From the IMG/VR virus record IMGVR_UViG_3300022689_000138, positions 1 through 52,159 of that record: a stretch of DNA of 52,159 bases. One strand, 5' to 3'. A program made the translations under genes and the position numbers. Shown here one piece after another: positions 1 through 7,203 of this stretch (positions within the stretch are counted from its first letter, which is position 1; the number at the start of each line of letters is the position of its first letter). Under the pieces are notes generated by a model. That model was not told the DNA's origin. It saw nothing but the letters and a program-made list of their open reading frames with translations, and made no database searches. Origin of the DNA: a virus.

Positions 1-18
1 ACTACAAGCCTTTCGGCA

Positions 19-42
19 CACAACAATGTATATAAGTAATAA
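19..42 (+). repeat. Dispersed repeat, copy 1
   Basis: The stretch AACAATGTATATAAGTAAT matches the core of copy 2 at 754-787 with only a few substitutions and in the same orientation. It lies just beyond the 3' end of the first minus-strand gene. It resembles short intergenic repeats I remember from flavobacterial chromosomes, but I cannot verify that here. Confidence 0.45.
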
Positions 43-49
43 AATAAAA

Positions 50-259
50 CTACTTCCACATCCAATCATCACAAAATGGCGTATCATCATAGTTTACCAT
101 ATCCATAGCGTCCTCAATATTGTGTGGACAAGTCTTAGGCACATCTTCACTTCTTCTAATTATTAGTTTAAGCACGTTTCTTAAATGGCTTTCCGTCATA
201 TCATCAACATTTATCTTTTCGCCATTTTTCATAGTCCAAAAGTATTCTTTATTTTTCAT
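50..259 (-). CDS. Small protein of unknown function (69 aa)
   Basis: This 69-residue protein begins MKNKEYFWTMKNGEKI and is rich in acidic residues and tryptophan, with no membrane segment. The 'W-T-M-K-N-G ... D-D-M-T-E-S-H-L-R-N' pattern reads like a small protein common in Bacteroidetes phages, but no function is known to me. It is the last gene of the leftward series inside the window. Confidence 0.6.
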   Translation of the reverse strand: MKNKEYFWTMKNGEKINVDDMTESHLRNVLKLIIRRSEDVPKTCPHNIEDAMDMVNYDDTPFCDDWMWK

Positions 260-295
260 AATTCTGTTTTTTAATTTACCGTTTTATTTTACTAC

Positions 296-457
296 TCATA
301 TACAAGTACAGTTAGCATTACGAGATATAGATAATTGCTCAAGTTCTTCTACATATTCAAGCAGCTTGTTAAATTCAATTAACGCATCGGCTTTTTGATA
401 TATATTTAAATCTCTGCCTTGCATTTGAGCTTTTAAGTTTTCAATTTGTATTTTCAT
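296..457 (-). CDS. Small coiled-coil-like protein (53 aa)
   Basis: An ATG at 457 opens a 53-codon frame beginning MKIQIENLKAQMQGRDLN and ending in CTCI. It is almost wholly helical and charged, with a possible short coiled coil. It fills the space between its two neighbours in the same orientation, which supports it as a real small gene. Function unknown. Confidence 0.5.
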   Translation of the reverse strand: MKIQIENLKAQMQGRDLNIYQKADALIEFNKLLEYVEELEQLSISRNANCTCI

Positions 458-505
458 AATTCTAATTTTATGTTATTTATTCCGCAACTATCCATACCCA
501 AACCG

Positions 506-742
506 TTAGGCACAATAATACCCAACAACACGTTTTCTTTTAACTTTATCGAAATCAATTTTAAAAGCCGTTTTTGCTTTTTCTCTATTGTAAATACTGT
601 TTGCCCACTCAATATCTTTATTGACAAAATCAATAGCTTCTTTTTCAGAATTAGCAAAAACTAATCTACTATAACTTTTATTAATCTCACCTTCGTATGA
701 AGCATCATAAGCAGCTTCTATTTCTACGTTATATAAGTCCAT
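506..742 (-). CDS. Small protein of unknown function (78 aa)
   Basis: The start chosen is the ATG at 742 (MDLYNVEIEAAYDASYEG); an upstream extension would need a non-ATG start inside a repeat element. The protein is soluble and basic at the C terminus, with an alternating Y, F and K pattern. Not recognised. Its upstream flank is occupied by repeat copy 2. Confidence 0.55.
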   Translation of the reverse strand: MDLYNVEIEAAYDASYEGEINKSYSRLVFANSEKEAIDFVNKDIEWANSIYNREKAKTAFKIDFDKVKRKRVVGYYCA

Positions 743-753
743 AAAATTACTAT

Positions 754-787
754 GCCTAACAATGTGTATAAGCAATAGCCGTTAGGC
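754..787 (+). repeat. Dispersed repeat, copy 2, with inverted-repeat ends
   Basis: GCCTAAC at 754-760 and GTTAGGC at 781-787 form perfect 7-bp arms around a core that contains TGTGTATAAGCAATAGCC. The same core occurs inverted in copy 3 with two mismatches, and in copy 1 in the same orientation. The arms could form a hairpin between two leftward genes. Confidence 0.5.
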
Positions 788-841
788 GTTTTTACTATTG
801 CAGTTGTTTAATATTTAATTTCGTTTCTATTTGCTTGGTTC

Positions 842-878
842 GTGTAGGCTACTGCTCATACACAAACCGTTGTAGGCA
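842..878 (-). repeat. Dispersed repeat, copy 3 (inverted)
   Basis: Read on the minus strand, this element contains TGTGTATGAGCAGTAGCC, which differs from the core of copy 2 at two positions. It sits immediately 3' of the stop codon of the 82-aa gene. Copies 2 and 3 are therefore a head-to-head pair about 60 bases apart. Confidence 0.45.
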
Positions 879-879
879 A

Positions 880-1128
880 TTAAAGTGCCTTAACATAATC
901 ACCACACTTTAAGCATTTCTTCATTGCTTTACCTTGTAAAGTACCTGCATTCATATATTGATGATGGCACTTTAACTGTTTGCTTTGTTCTACAACATTG
1001 GGTAACAACAATTGCTTGTATTCGCTTGTCACATCAAGAATAAAATCAATTTTTTCTTGTTCATCATCAAAATTAGTGGTCTTTTCTAAAGCTTGTTTTA
1101 ATAATTCAATTTGTTTATTTAAGTCCAT
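880..1128 (-). CDS. Small putative zinc-binding protein (82 aa)
   Basis: The protein is helical for its first 50 residues and ends in CHHQ plus a C-L-K-C-G motif, so it may bind one zinc ion through its C-terminal third. No family recognised. It lies downstream of the radical-SAM gene in the same orientation, and its stop codon touches repeat copy 3. Confidence 0.55.
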   Translation of the reverse strand: MDLNKQIELLKQALEKTTNFDDEQEKIDFILDVTSEYKQLLLPNVVEQSKQLKCHHQYMNAGTLQGKAMKKCLKCGDYVKAL

Positions 1129-1146
1129 ATTTTTTTGTAACGTATT

Positions 1147-2010
1147 TTAAAATATATATCTTATTGTATTCCAAGGTATAATTTTATTATGTATAAATTT
1201 AAATTGACTTATAAACTTAGCTTTTAACATATATTTATATCTTATATTTTCCCCACCGTACTCAGATATCTTAGCCTCTTGAATTTCTGGGCTCCATAAT
1301 AATCTCTCAGCCTTTTCATTTTTTATTGTATTATTAATATGTTTATTTTTATTGTGTGTTAAAAAGATAACCTCTGCTTTAACCTCATCTTTATTGTCTA
1401 TATATGTATTGACATACTCAAATAATTCCTCATAGTCTTTTAACCAACCATTATACACTATAACAGGACTAAAATTTAAATGTACTTCATACCCAGCATC
1501 AATAAAACCATCTACAGCCTTGATTCGATCAAGAATGCTGGGGGTATTTGGTTCTAATAATGTAGATATTTTCTGAGGCATAAGACTAAATCTAATTCTT
1601 ACTTTTTTTTCAGGATCATAACTCAAAAATGGCTCAGGAATTATCTTAGTGGCTAAAGTTGCTTTAGCTATAGGATGTTCCTTAAAAAAATCAAATATTC
1701 TAACCCAATCATGTTTTTTATGATGTAAAGCAAAATCTTCATTGCAACTTATATCGTAAGTAATATAAGTTGGATCTGTTTGGTTTGGCTTTGGGGTTGT
1801 ATCAAAAAACGCATGGTTATTGATAGCAGTTAATATTTCATTTGTATTTTGAGCTACAGTTAGTCCTGTAGGTGTGTGTCTTTTCATGTAACAATAGAGG
1901 CAATCTAATAAGCAACCATAACCAAAAGAAGGACTGATATAGTCACTACTTCTGCCTGATTTTCTTATTAGCATAGATTTTCTTTGTATAGGTTGAACTA
2001 ATTTAACCAT
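1147..2010 (-). CDS. Radical SAM protein, spore photoproduct lyase type
   Basis: The 287-aa protein carries C-L-L-D-C-L-Y-C near residues 33-40, a CxxxCxxC cluster that binds the 4Fe-4S cluster and S-adenosylmethionine in radical SAM enzymes. The surrounding S-P-S-F-G-Y-G-C ... Y-C-Y-M context resembles the SPL (spore photoproduct lyase) branch, whose known members repair UV thymine lesions in spores. Length is somewhat below the roughly 340 aa of bacterial SPL. A phage of a non-sporulating host should not need spore photoproduct repair, so the substrate is open: another DNA lesion or a modified nucleobase are possibilities. It follows a tiny cysteine-rich frame with only a few bases between them, suggesting translational coupling. 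Confidence 0.75.
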   Translation of the reverse strand: MVKLVQPIQRKSMLIRKSGRSSDYISPSFGYGCLLDCLYCYMKRHTPTGLTVAQNTNEILTAINNHAFFDTTPKPNQTDPTYITYDISCNEDFALHHKKHDWVRIFDFFKEHPIAKATLATKIIPEPFLSYDPEKKVRIRFSLMPQKISTLLEPNTPSILDRIKAVDGFIDAGYEVHLNFSPVIVYNGWLKDYEELFEYVNTYIDNKDEVKAEVIFLTHNKNKHINNTIKNEKAERLLWSPEIQEAKISEYGGENIRYKYMLKAKFISQFKFIHNKIIPWNTIRYIF

Positions 2011-2013
2011 AAT

Positions 2014-2156
2014 TTACTTTTTTAATCTCATATAATTTGCAGCTCTTTTTTTAGCTTCCGAATAAATACAATATTTACAAGGTTTTTCACATGGGGTTTT
2101 TTTGTACTTCTAATACCTTTGGTACTTTCAATGTGTTCTAAACACGGGACTTCCAT
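2014..2156 (-). pseudogene. Tiny cysteine-rich gene, apparently frameshifted at an A7 run
   Basis: An ATG at 2156 overlaps the end of the phosphoesterase gene and opens a frame that reads MEVPCLEHIESTKGIRSTKK. A shift of one base at a run of seven A then gives a 27-residue tail with a CEKPCKYC cluster, ending just before the radical SAM start. Both halves look coding (cysteines, no waste space, touching neighbours), while the unshifted frame continues only to a 42-aa end of unremarkable composition. It could be programmed or transcriptional slippage on the A run, a sequencing error or a broken gene. Confidence 0.45.
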
Positions 2157-2158
2157 AA

Positions 2159-2683
2159 TTATCTTATTATACCTAGTTCTTTTAATGTTTTAGGTTTATA
2201 ATCTACTTGCTCACAGCAAACATTTTTATATCTTTTATCTGGCGTACCCATTTTAGTATCTCTAGTTTTAGGTAATATTTCTTTAGTTACATTATACTCA
2301 TGTAAATGACCATGAATATTGTGATTAACTCTATACTCTAATTCTTGAGGATGAATGGGACAATGGGTGACAAAGATACCTTTATATTTAATTATACCAG
2401 CTACTTTGTCAACATACTTTAATAATTCAGGAACGTCTTTAGCACGATCATGATTACCTAGTATTACCCATTTTCTACCATTCATTTGGTCAAGGTAGAA
2501 ATACCATTTATTTGTTTCCATTGTAATATCACCACATATAATAGTTAAATCTCTTTTATGGACTATTTTATTATGTTCTTTTACAATATGATCATTCATT
2601 TCAAAGGGGTCATCAAACCCACGATATTTAGCTACTACAGCATGACTAAAATGATAGTCACTAATAAATCTAACTTGACTCAT
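2159..2683 (-). CDS. Calcineurin-like metallophosphoesterase
   Basis: This 174-aa protein shows the ordered metal-binding motifs of the superfamily: D-Y-H-F-S-H near residues 9-14, G-D-I-T near 51, G-N-H-D near 76-79, T-H-C-P near 106, and G-H-L-H near 124. Together these coordinate two metals and hydrolyse phosphoesters. Phage members of this size are often found with replication genes, where they may act on nucleotides, 2',3'-cyclic ends or RNA; the substrate cannot be read from the sequence. It lies seven bases downstream of the helicase second exon. Confidence 0.85.
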   Translation of the reverse strand: MSQVRFISDYHFSHAVVAKYRGFDDPFEMNDHIVKEHNKIVHKRDLTIICGDITMETNKWYFYLDQMNGRKWVILGNHDRAKDVPELLKYVDKVAGIIKYKGIFVTHCPIHPQELEYRVNHNIHGHLHEYNVTKEILPKTRDTKMGTPDKRYKNVCCEQVDYKPKTLKELGIIR

Positions 2684-2689
2684 TTTTTT

Positions 2690-3643
2690 TTAATTTCTTA
2701 TTGTATTATTAATAAAATTATAAACATCTTCTAACATTCTTTGATTATTTGGCTCTGGCAATTCTTTGAAATAATTAACAGCGCCGTCAAAATATAATGG
2801 AGATATAGTACCTCCACCTCCTTCACGGCCTCCAAGAATTTCTAAAAATCTAATATTATCTTTAAAAAATTTTATATCATAACCTTGATACATTGGTATT
2901 TCATGTCTAAAAGGACTAAAAACACCTAAAATAACATTAGCGTCTCTTTGTGTTAATTTACAATCACCTAAACCATCTAAAGTAGGTTTTAATCTGTTTG
3001 CTTTCATATTTTCAACAGACTCTTGTGAAGATGCTTGTTGTTGAACTACTACAGGTATATAATTAAAGTTATTTCTTAGTCTAATTAGATAGTCAGAAGA
3101 TAATTGTACAATAGATTCATGTAAATTCATTTGTCTACCATCTTTTTTTTCTGTACTAATTAAACTAATATGATCTATTATCACCATTACATATTCTTCA
3201 GAATCATTTGGTTCATAATAATCATTAACTTTTTTATTATATTTTTCTCCTGTTTTATTATTGACAAATTGAACAGTTTTTTTATGATATGTACCATTCA
3301 TTAGAGCATATTGTTCTACAAATTTAAATATACCTGTAGGGTTTCTAATATCATCAATAAATTCAACAATTTCTTCTATTTTTTTAAAGTACTTTTCATA
3401 CTTTGCAATTAAATATATAACATCGTCTGATAATATATTATCTGCTTTAGTTGATTTTAAGTCTTTAGGAGCCACTCTAATGCCTTCTTTTACATATAAT
3501 ATGTTAGAGAAAGCAGCGAGCATTTTCTCTTCTTTAGACATCTCTAAAGTAAAATAAAATATTTTCAGACGTATGTTTAGATTATTATCAATAACTTGTC
3601 TAATAGTATTATACAGAAACAGCCAATCTGTTATCTGCGTTTT
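2690..3643 (-). CDS. DnaB/RecA-type replicative helicase, exon 2
   Basis: This is the 3' exon (317 codons) of a helicase split by a group I intron. It starts at K-T of the Walker A motif, followed by Q-I-T-D-W-L-F. A Walker B-like V-M-V-I-I-D-H lies near residue 155 of the exon, and V-V-V-Q-Q-Q then L-G-D-C-K match the later sensor regions of SF4 (DnaB-like) ATPases. Joined to exon 1 at 6252-6416 it gives 372 aa with an intact N-S-K-V-G-K-T P-loop. At 372 aa it lacks room for the N-terminal primase-interacting domain of full DnaB, as in several phage helicases. Without splicing the P-loop is destroyed. Confidence 0.85.
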   Translation of the reverse strand, partial: KTQITDWLFLYNTIRQVIDNNLNIRLKIFYFTLEMSKEEKMLAAFSNILYVKEGIRVAPKDLKSTKADNILSDDVIYLIAKYEKYFKKIEEIVEFIDDIRNPTGIFKFVEQYALMNGTYHKKTVQFVNNKTGEKYNKKVNDYYEPNDSEEYVMVIIDHISLISTEKKDGRQMNLHESIVQLSSDYLIRLRNNFNYIPVVVQQQASSQESVENMKANRLKPTLDGLGDCKLTQRDANVILGVFSPFRHEIPMYQGYDIKFFKDNIRFLEILGGREGGGGTISPLYFDGAVNYFKELPEPNNQRMLEDVYNFINNTIRN

Positions 3644-4125
3644 CATTTTGTTACTTCAAGAGTACAGAACCTAACAGCTGCCATTACGCTGGTGTTTTGT
3701 GGATTTTGGTATTGAATATAATTCAAGATTCCACGCAGGGTTACTGATTTGTTCTGGCCTTATCCTAGTACTATTAACCCTTTTTCCTAGTGGGGCTATT
3801 CTCCCCTACAATCAGAGTACTCTTGAGGTGTAATCATTTCTGTTACACTCTATATGTCACCATATAGTTCGGACTATCTCTTCAACCTAATAATTACATT
3901 CATTATGACAACCGATTTTACTTTCATTAGCACAATCGCATTGTTTAGGCTGGCTCTTGTTAGTCTCTACACCGTTTTGTGAATAATATTTAAAAAAAGT
4001 TTAAATACCATCTCTAACACCTTTAAAATAGGTATCTCTTGAATTGTTATCAAACTCACTTATTCTATTTTTTTCAAGTAAATCTTCTATTACTTGTATA
4101 TCATCAAGTGACGGCACGGGATTGT
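3644..4125 (-). ncRNA. 3' catalytic core of the group I intron
   Basis: On the minus strand the segment holds GACAAUCCCGUGC at about 4114-4126, identical to my recollection of the T4 td intron P4 side. Next come GUGUAGAGACUA at 3961-3972 (P7 5' strand) and AGCCUAA paired with UUAGGUU (P8). AGAGAUAGUCC follows at about 3871-3881 (P7 3' strand). A CUAUAUG-GUGA-CAUAUAG hairpin at 3850-3867 and a 9-bp long-range helix CAAGAGUAC/GUACUCUUG make a P9 domain before the 3' splice site. Confidence 0.85.
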
Positions 4126-4141
4126 CTTTAAAATTATACAT
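4001..4141 (-). CDS. Possible 46-aa frame overlapping the intron core
   Basis: An ATG at 4141 overlaps the stop of the 197-aa gene and opens MYNFKDNPVPSLDDIQVIED, ending G-V-R-D-G-I. The start-stop overlap argues for translation, but the frame runs through the P4 3' strand and P6 of the intron, so the bases are also constrained as RNA. It may be chance, or a protein extension tolerated by the ribozyme. Confidence 0.3.
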   Translation of the reverse strand: MYNFKDNPVPSLDDIQVIEDLLEKNRISEFDNNSRDTYFKGVRDGI

Positions 4142-4727
4142 TATAAAAAAAATTATTAACAGAGTTAATACCCTGTTTTTTTACATTAAGAAAATCTTTA
4201 GTACTTTTTATTTTAACTTTGTATGGAGTAAAAGAATGTCCTTCAGCCCAATATTTAATATTTTTATGATCTGTTAATCTAGAATAAAAATCACAAAATC
4301 TTTTTAATTTATTTCTATATTTAGATTTTCCATTTTTTAATAGATTTAAAAATTGTAACGCATAATTAGGATAATCAGTACTTTGATATCCTAACCTTTC
4401 AAATAAAAATCTTACTAAAGTAAGTACTAATAAGTTGAAGTAACGATTTTTAAATGCTTTGAATTCAAAGTAATTTTTTTTAATTGTTACATCTTCTAGT
4501 TTTAACATATCTACAATATATTTTATATAAAAATCTTCATATTTTTCAGTAGTTTTTACAGTAAAATCATGTATATATATTTTTTCTATATCATCAAATG
4601 AATGAGGTAAAGAACTAAAACAATTTCTATTAGTGCCTAATTGTTCTTTTTCACCATTATTAAAAATAATACCGAAATTACAATTTTTACACCATACATG
4701 TTCATTGTGCTTATTAGTTAAACTCAT
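4134..4727 (-). CDS. Intron-borne protein of unknown function (197 aa)
   Basis: A 197-aa basic protein with one early C-K-N-C pair (residues 13-16) and otherwise mixed helix and aromatic content. I see no LAGLIDADG, GIY-YIG or HNH signature, so it is not an obvious homing endonuclease. It lies two bases downstream of the 107-aa gene and with it fills the P5 loop of the group I intron. It could be a degenerate or new intron mobility factor, a maturase-like RNA binder, or a cargo gene. Confidence 0.6.
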   Translation of the reverse strand: MSLTNKHNEHVWCKNCNFGIIFNNGEKEQLGTNRNCFSSLPHSFDDIEKIYIHDFTVKTTEKYEDFYIKYIVDMLKLEDVTIKKNYFEFKAFKNRYFNLLVLTLVRFLFERLGYQSTDYPNYALQFLNLLKNGKSKYRNKLKRFCDFYSRLTDHKNIKYWAEGHSFTPYKVKIKSTKDFLNVKKQGINSVNNFFYNV

Positions 4728-4729
4728 AA

Positions 4730-5053
4730 TTAAAGATTTTTAATATATAATTTTAAATCTCCAGTATTAGGATAACCTACTCTTCTTTCAAAAATATGTT
4801 TATTTTCAAATCCTAAAGATATAAGATTTTTTTCTAACATATGTTCTCCAGGAGAAACTACTGTAAATACAGCTGTTTGTCCATTACCTGTAGTAACACC
4901 TACTTCAGTATTTTTCTTTTTTTCTTCTTTTAATTGAGTTAATATATCTTTTATATCTTGTTTTGAAGTATAATTATTTACTCTACTTAGTTGACAAAAA
5001 GCACAACAATCTGTAGTTGTTTTTACAATGTTATTTTTTAATATTGTTTGCAT
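4730..5053 (-). CDS. Intron-borne protein of unknown function (107 aa)
   Basis: The protein has a C-C-A-F-C cluster near residues 16-20 and a compact C-terminal half with G-N-G-Q-T-A-V-F-T-V-V-S-P-G-E and R-R-V-G-Y-P-N-T-G-D-L-K-L-Y. This reads as a small folded alpha/beta domain. It resembles phage proteins I have seen without known function. It begins about 35 bases after the P4 5' strand of the intron, inside the P5 loop. Confidence 0.6.
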   Translation of the reverse strand: MQTILKNNIVKTTTDCCAFCQLSRVNNYTSKQDIKDILTQLKEEKKKNTEVGVTTGNGQTAVFTVVSPGEHMLEKNLISLGFENKHIFERRVGYPNTGDLKLYIKNL

Positions 5054-5090
5054 AATTTTTTTTATTTTGTTTTAATAAAGAGTTTCCCCG

Positions 5091-6203
5091 TTAGAAAGAT
5101 AATAAACTTATACCTTTATCTTCTTTTTCTTGTCTTTTTTTATGTTCTTTAATTAATTTTTTTTTTAATTTTTCAGTATAAAAAGGCACATATTTTATCT
5201 TCCCTTTTTTTTCGAGCTTTTTAACAAAAAAATATAGAAATATATTATAAGCATTAGAATATTTTAAACATTTTCTATTAGAAACTTCATTATATAAATC
5301 TGTATTATTAAAATAAATCATATTTACATATATAGTACTACTTGTATTAGGATTTATATAATCATATATTCTATTTAATTTTAAATTAAGAATATATTCA
5401 TATAAAAATTCAGCAGATTCTAACTGACACTCAATAAGATGATTAATTAAAGGAGCACGTCCTCTTTTTACAAAAAGATAAGACATAAATTGATCTTGTA
5501 TATCTTCTTTTTCTTTTTTATTAAGATTTTTAAGCTCACTAACATCTACTAAATTATCAGAGTGTCGATACGAAATAGTCTGTCCACAACAATCAGGATG
5601 TTTTTGTAATGTAAATAAAGAATATTTATCTACATAACCTATCTCATTAAGTTTTAACTTATTTGTAAATAAAAATTCAAATGTACGCGTTTCTGATTGT
5701 TTAGATGTATTACAGATTAATAAGTTTTTTAATCTATAATCTGCATTAAATTTTTCACCTGTTATTAAATTTAATTCATAAAGATAACACTCTCTTATTT
5801 TTGATATATTATGAAAATAAACTATATGTTTATTATATAAATCGTCTTCATTAATATATTTCATTTTTAAAATACTATCTTTTACTACAAGATTATTTAC
5901 ATTAGTATTAATTGAAACATTTTTTTCTTTACAGTGATTATAAATTCTCATAACATATCTTAACCGTGTTTCATTAATAAAATAATATGTTTCAGATGAT
6001 CCTTTGCCACATAACTCAAGCTCATAAGCAAAATATACTTTCTCTATAGTTCCTTTATTTTTATTAAATACATGTAAAGGTTCATTTAAATTTTGAGTTA
6101 CATGGTTATTAAAAACATCTATAAAAGAAATTTTATGTTTTATAAAATCTATTTTTACAGGTAGTTGTTTAATACTTTCTAATAAATCGTATGTTATTTC
6201 CAT
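5091..6203 (-). CDS. Intron-borne protein of unknown function (370 aa)
   Basis: This 370-aa frame starts 15 bases after the P2 hairpin of the group I intron and ends where the P4 strand AACGGGG begins, so the stop codon TAA overlaps the ribozyme core. It is lysine and tyrosine rich with a strongly basic C terminus (K-K-K-L-I-K-E-H-K-K-R), which suggests nucleic acid binding. No known endonuclease motif was seen. P-D-C-C-G near residue 204 is the only cysteine cluster. It could be an unrecognised homing or maturase protein, or a phage gene that the intron has engulfed. Confidence 0.65.
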   Translation of the reverse strand: MEITYDLLESIKQLPVKIDFIKHKISFIDVFNNHVTQNLNEPLHVFNKNKGTIEKVYFAYELELCGKGSSETYYFINETRLRYVMRIYNHCKEKNVSINTNVNNLVVKDSILKMKYINEDDLYNKHIVYFHNISKIRECYLYELNLITGEKFNADYRLKNLLICNTSKQSETRTFEFLFTNKLKLNEIGYVDKYSLFTLQKHPDCCGQTISYRHSDNLVDVSELKNLNKKEKEDIQDQFMSYLFVKRGRAPLINHLIECQLESAEFLYEYILNLKLNRIYDYINPNTSSTIYVNMIYFNNTDLYNEVSNRKCLKYSNAYNIFLYFFVKKLEKKGKIKYVPFYTEKLKKKLIKEHKKRQEKEDKGISLLSF

Positions 6204-6251
6204 TTTTTTTGTTTTTACTATAATTATTACTAATTACAGGGGCAAAACTTT

Positions 6252-6416
6252 ACCCACTTTACTATTAGCTGTTATTAAATAATATCTACCTTGTTCTATT
6301 CCTGGTAATTCGTTTTCAAATCTAGGTAACCCCCAAGGTATACAATTAACTAAACCAGATAGTAATCTATCTTTACGTTCAATAATTGAGGTTTTTACTC
6401 TTTCAAATAATGCCAT
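6252..6416 (-). CDS. DnaB/RecA-type replicative helicase, exon 1
   Basis: The 5' exon encodes the first 55 residues, from M-A-L-F-E-R-V to N-S-K-V-G, stopping within the Walker A motif. Translation past the splice site would add only K-V-L-P-L before a stop inside the intron, giving a 60-aa dead product. The exon ends in GGGT, which base-pairs with the intron guide sequence. It starts two bases after the end of the 56-aa gene upstream. Confidence 0.85.
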
Positions 6417-6418
6417 AT

Positions 6419-6589
6419 TTATTTAAATTTGTTATTATATAACTCCTCTAAATATTTATCTAATTTTTTTTGATTAAATTTTCCTTTTATCATAAATTTT
6501 GTTTTTTCTATTCTTATTCTTCTTAGAGGTGGTATTATTATATACTTTTCAGTATAATAAATTGTTTTTTTAAACTCATCAAAACTCAT
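6419..6589 (-). CDS. Small basic protein (56 aa)
   Basis: I chose the ATG at 6589 (MSFDEFKKTIYYTEK), which follows closely the stop of the 203-aa gene; a start eight codons upstream would overlap that gene. The protein is rich in lysine and isoleucine, with no motif I recognise. Its place between the putative loader and the helicase exon suggests a replication-linked role, but that is inference only. Confidence 0.5.
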   Translation of the reverse strand: MSFDEFKKTIYYTEKYIIIPPLRRIRIEKTKFMIKGKFNQKKLDKYLEELYNNKFK

Positions 6590-6591
6590 AA

Positions 6592-7203
6592 TTATACTAA
6601 TTTTGATGTCCAATCATCGGGCTCTGCCATTTCTAACTCATCTATGTAAGCAGATAATCTAGAGGCCTCGTTTTTATGAATATCTTGTTTATATATAAAA
6701 AAGTCAGCTCTTTGTAAAAAAGTAATAGCTTTACCTTCTGTACTTAAATACAAATCAGCAGCTTTTAAAATCTCATCGAAGGTATAATCAGGATTATTTA
6801 TCATCCATCTAACTAATTTTTGAATACAATCTTTTTTTCCACCCATAGACCCAGCTTTTAAGCCACGCCATTTCTCTCTGTATTCATTAATTCTACCCTC
6901 TACTTCTAATTGAATTTGTTGTTTAGATTTTCGTAATACTTTTCTTTCTCTATAAGTACCAAATGTGTCTATTCTTAAATATTCTAATAAATTAATAGCA
7001 GTCTGTCTTAAAATAATTGTATTATCTTCTGTATTAATTTTTATAAAATTTTTATCTAATAAATTATCATATTTATATTTTTTTATTTTTATAGGCTTTT
7101 TATATATATATAAATGAACTAAAAAAATATAATCATTAAATGATAATCCCATTTGATCAAGTATTCTAAAATCTATAACACACGACTTAATAATCGGTTT
7201 CAA
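6592..7203 (-). CDS. Putative replication initiation or helicase-loader protein (203 aa)
   Basis: The N-terminal 90 residues look like a winged-helix style domain (short helices, then a beta-rich D-N-T-I-I-L-R). A basic linker and a helical domain with W-M-I-N-N-P-D-Y-T-F-D-E-I follow. This two-part design plus its position between a polymerase operon and the helicase resembles phage replisome organisers or helicase loaders of the DnaD type. I saw no Walker motif. It overlaps the zinc-ribbon gene upstream by 17 bases. Assignment is by context and shape, not by a recognised signature. Confidence 0.5.
   Translation of the reverse strand: MKPIIKSCVIDFRILDQMGLSFNDYIFLVHLYIYKKPIKIKKYKYDNLLDKNFIKINTEDNTIILRQTAINLLEYLRIDTFGTYRERKVLRKSKQQIQLEVEGRINEYREKWRGLKAGSMGGKKDCIQKLVRWMINNPDYTFDEILKAADLYLSTEGKAITFLQRADFFIYKQDIHKNEASRLSAYIDELEMAEPDDWTSKLV

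Larger units (their letters stand above)
3644..6251 (-). mobile_element. Group I intron inside the helicase P-loop codons
   Basis: Splice sites fall between GGT (Gly) and AAA (Lys) of the Walker A motif. Exon 1 ends in GGGU, and the intron begins AAAGUUUUGCCCC. Its internal guide pairs GCCC with exon GGGU (P1, with the required U.G wobble) and GUUUU with the first bases of exon 2, AAAAC (P10). The intron ends in G. P2 is a 9-bp hairpin at 6218-6239. P4 is formed by CGGGG at 5086-5090 and CCCG at 4117-4120, flanked by UCUUUA/UAAAGA (P5). P7 and P8 lie in the 3' part. Three open frames are carried: one between P2 and P4, two in the P5 loop. None is a homing endonuclease family I recognise. The layout and several motifs match the T4 td (group IA) intron; P3 could not be resolved. 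Confidence 0.88.
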
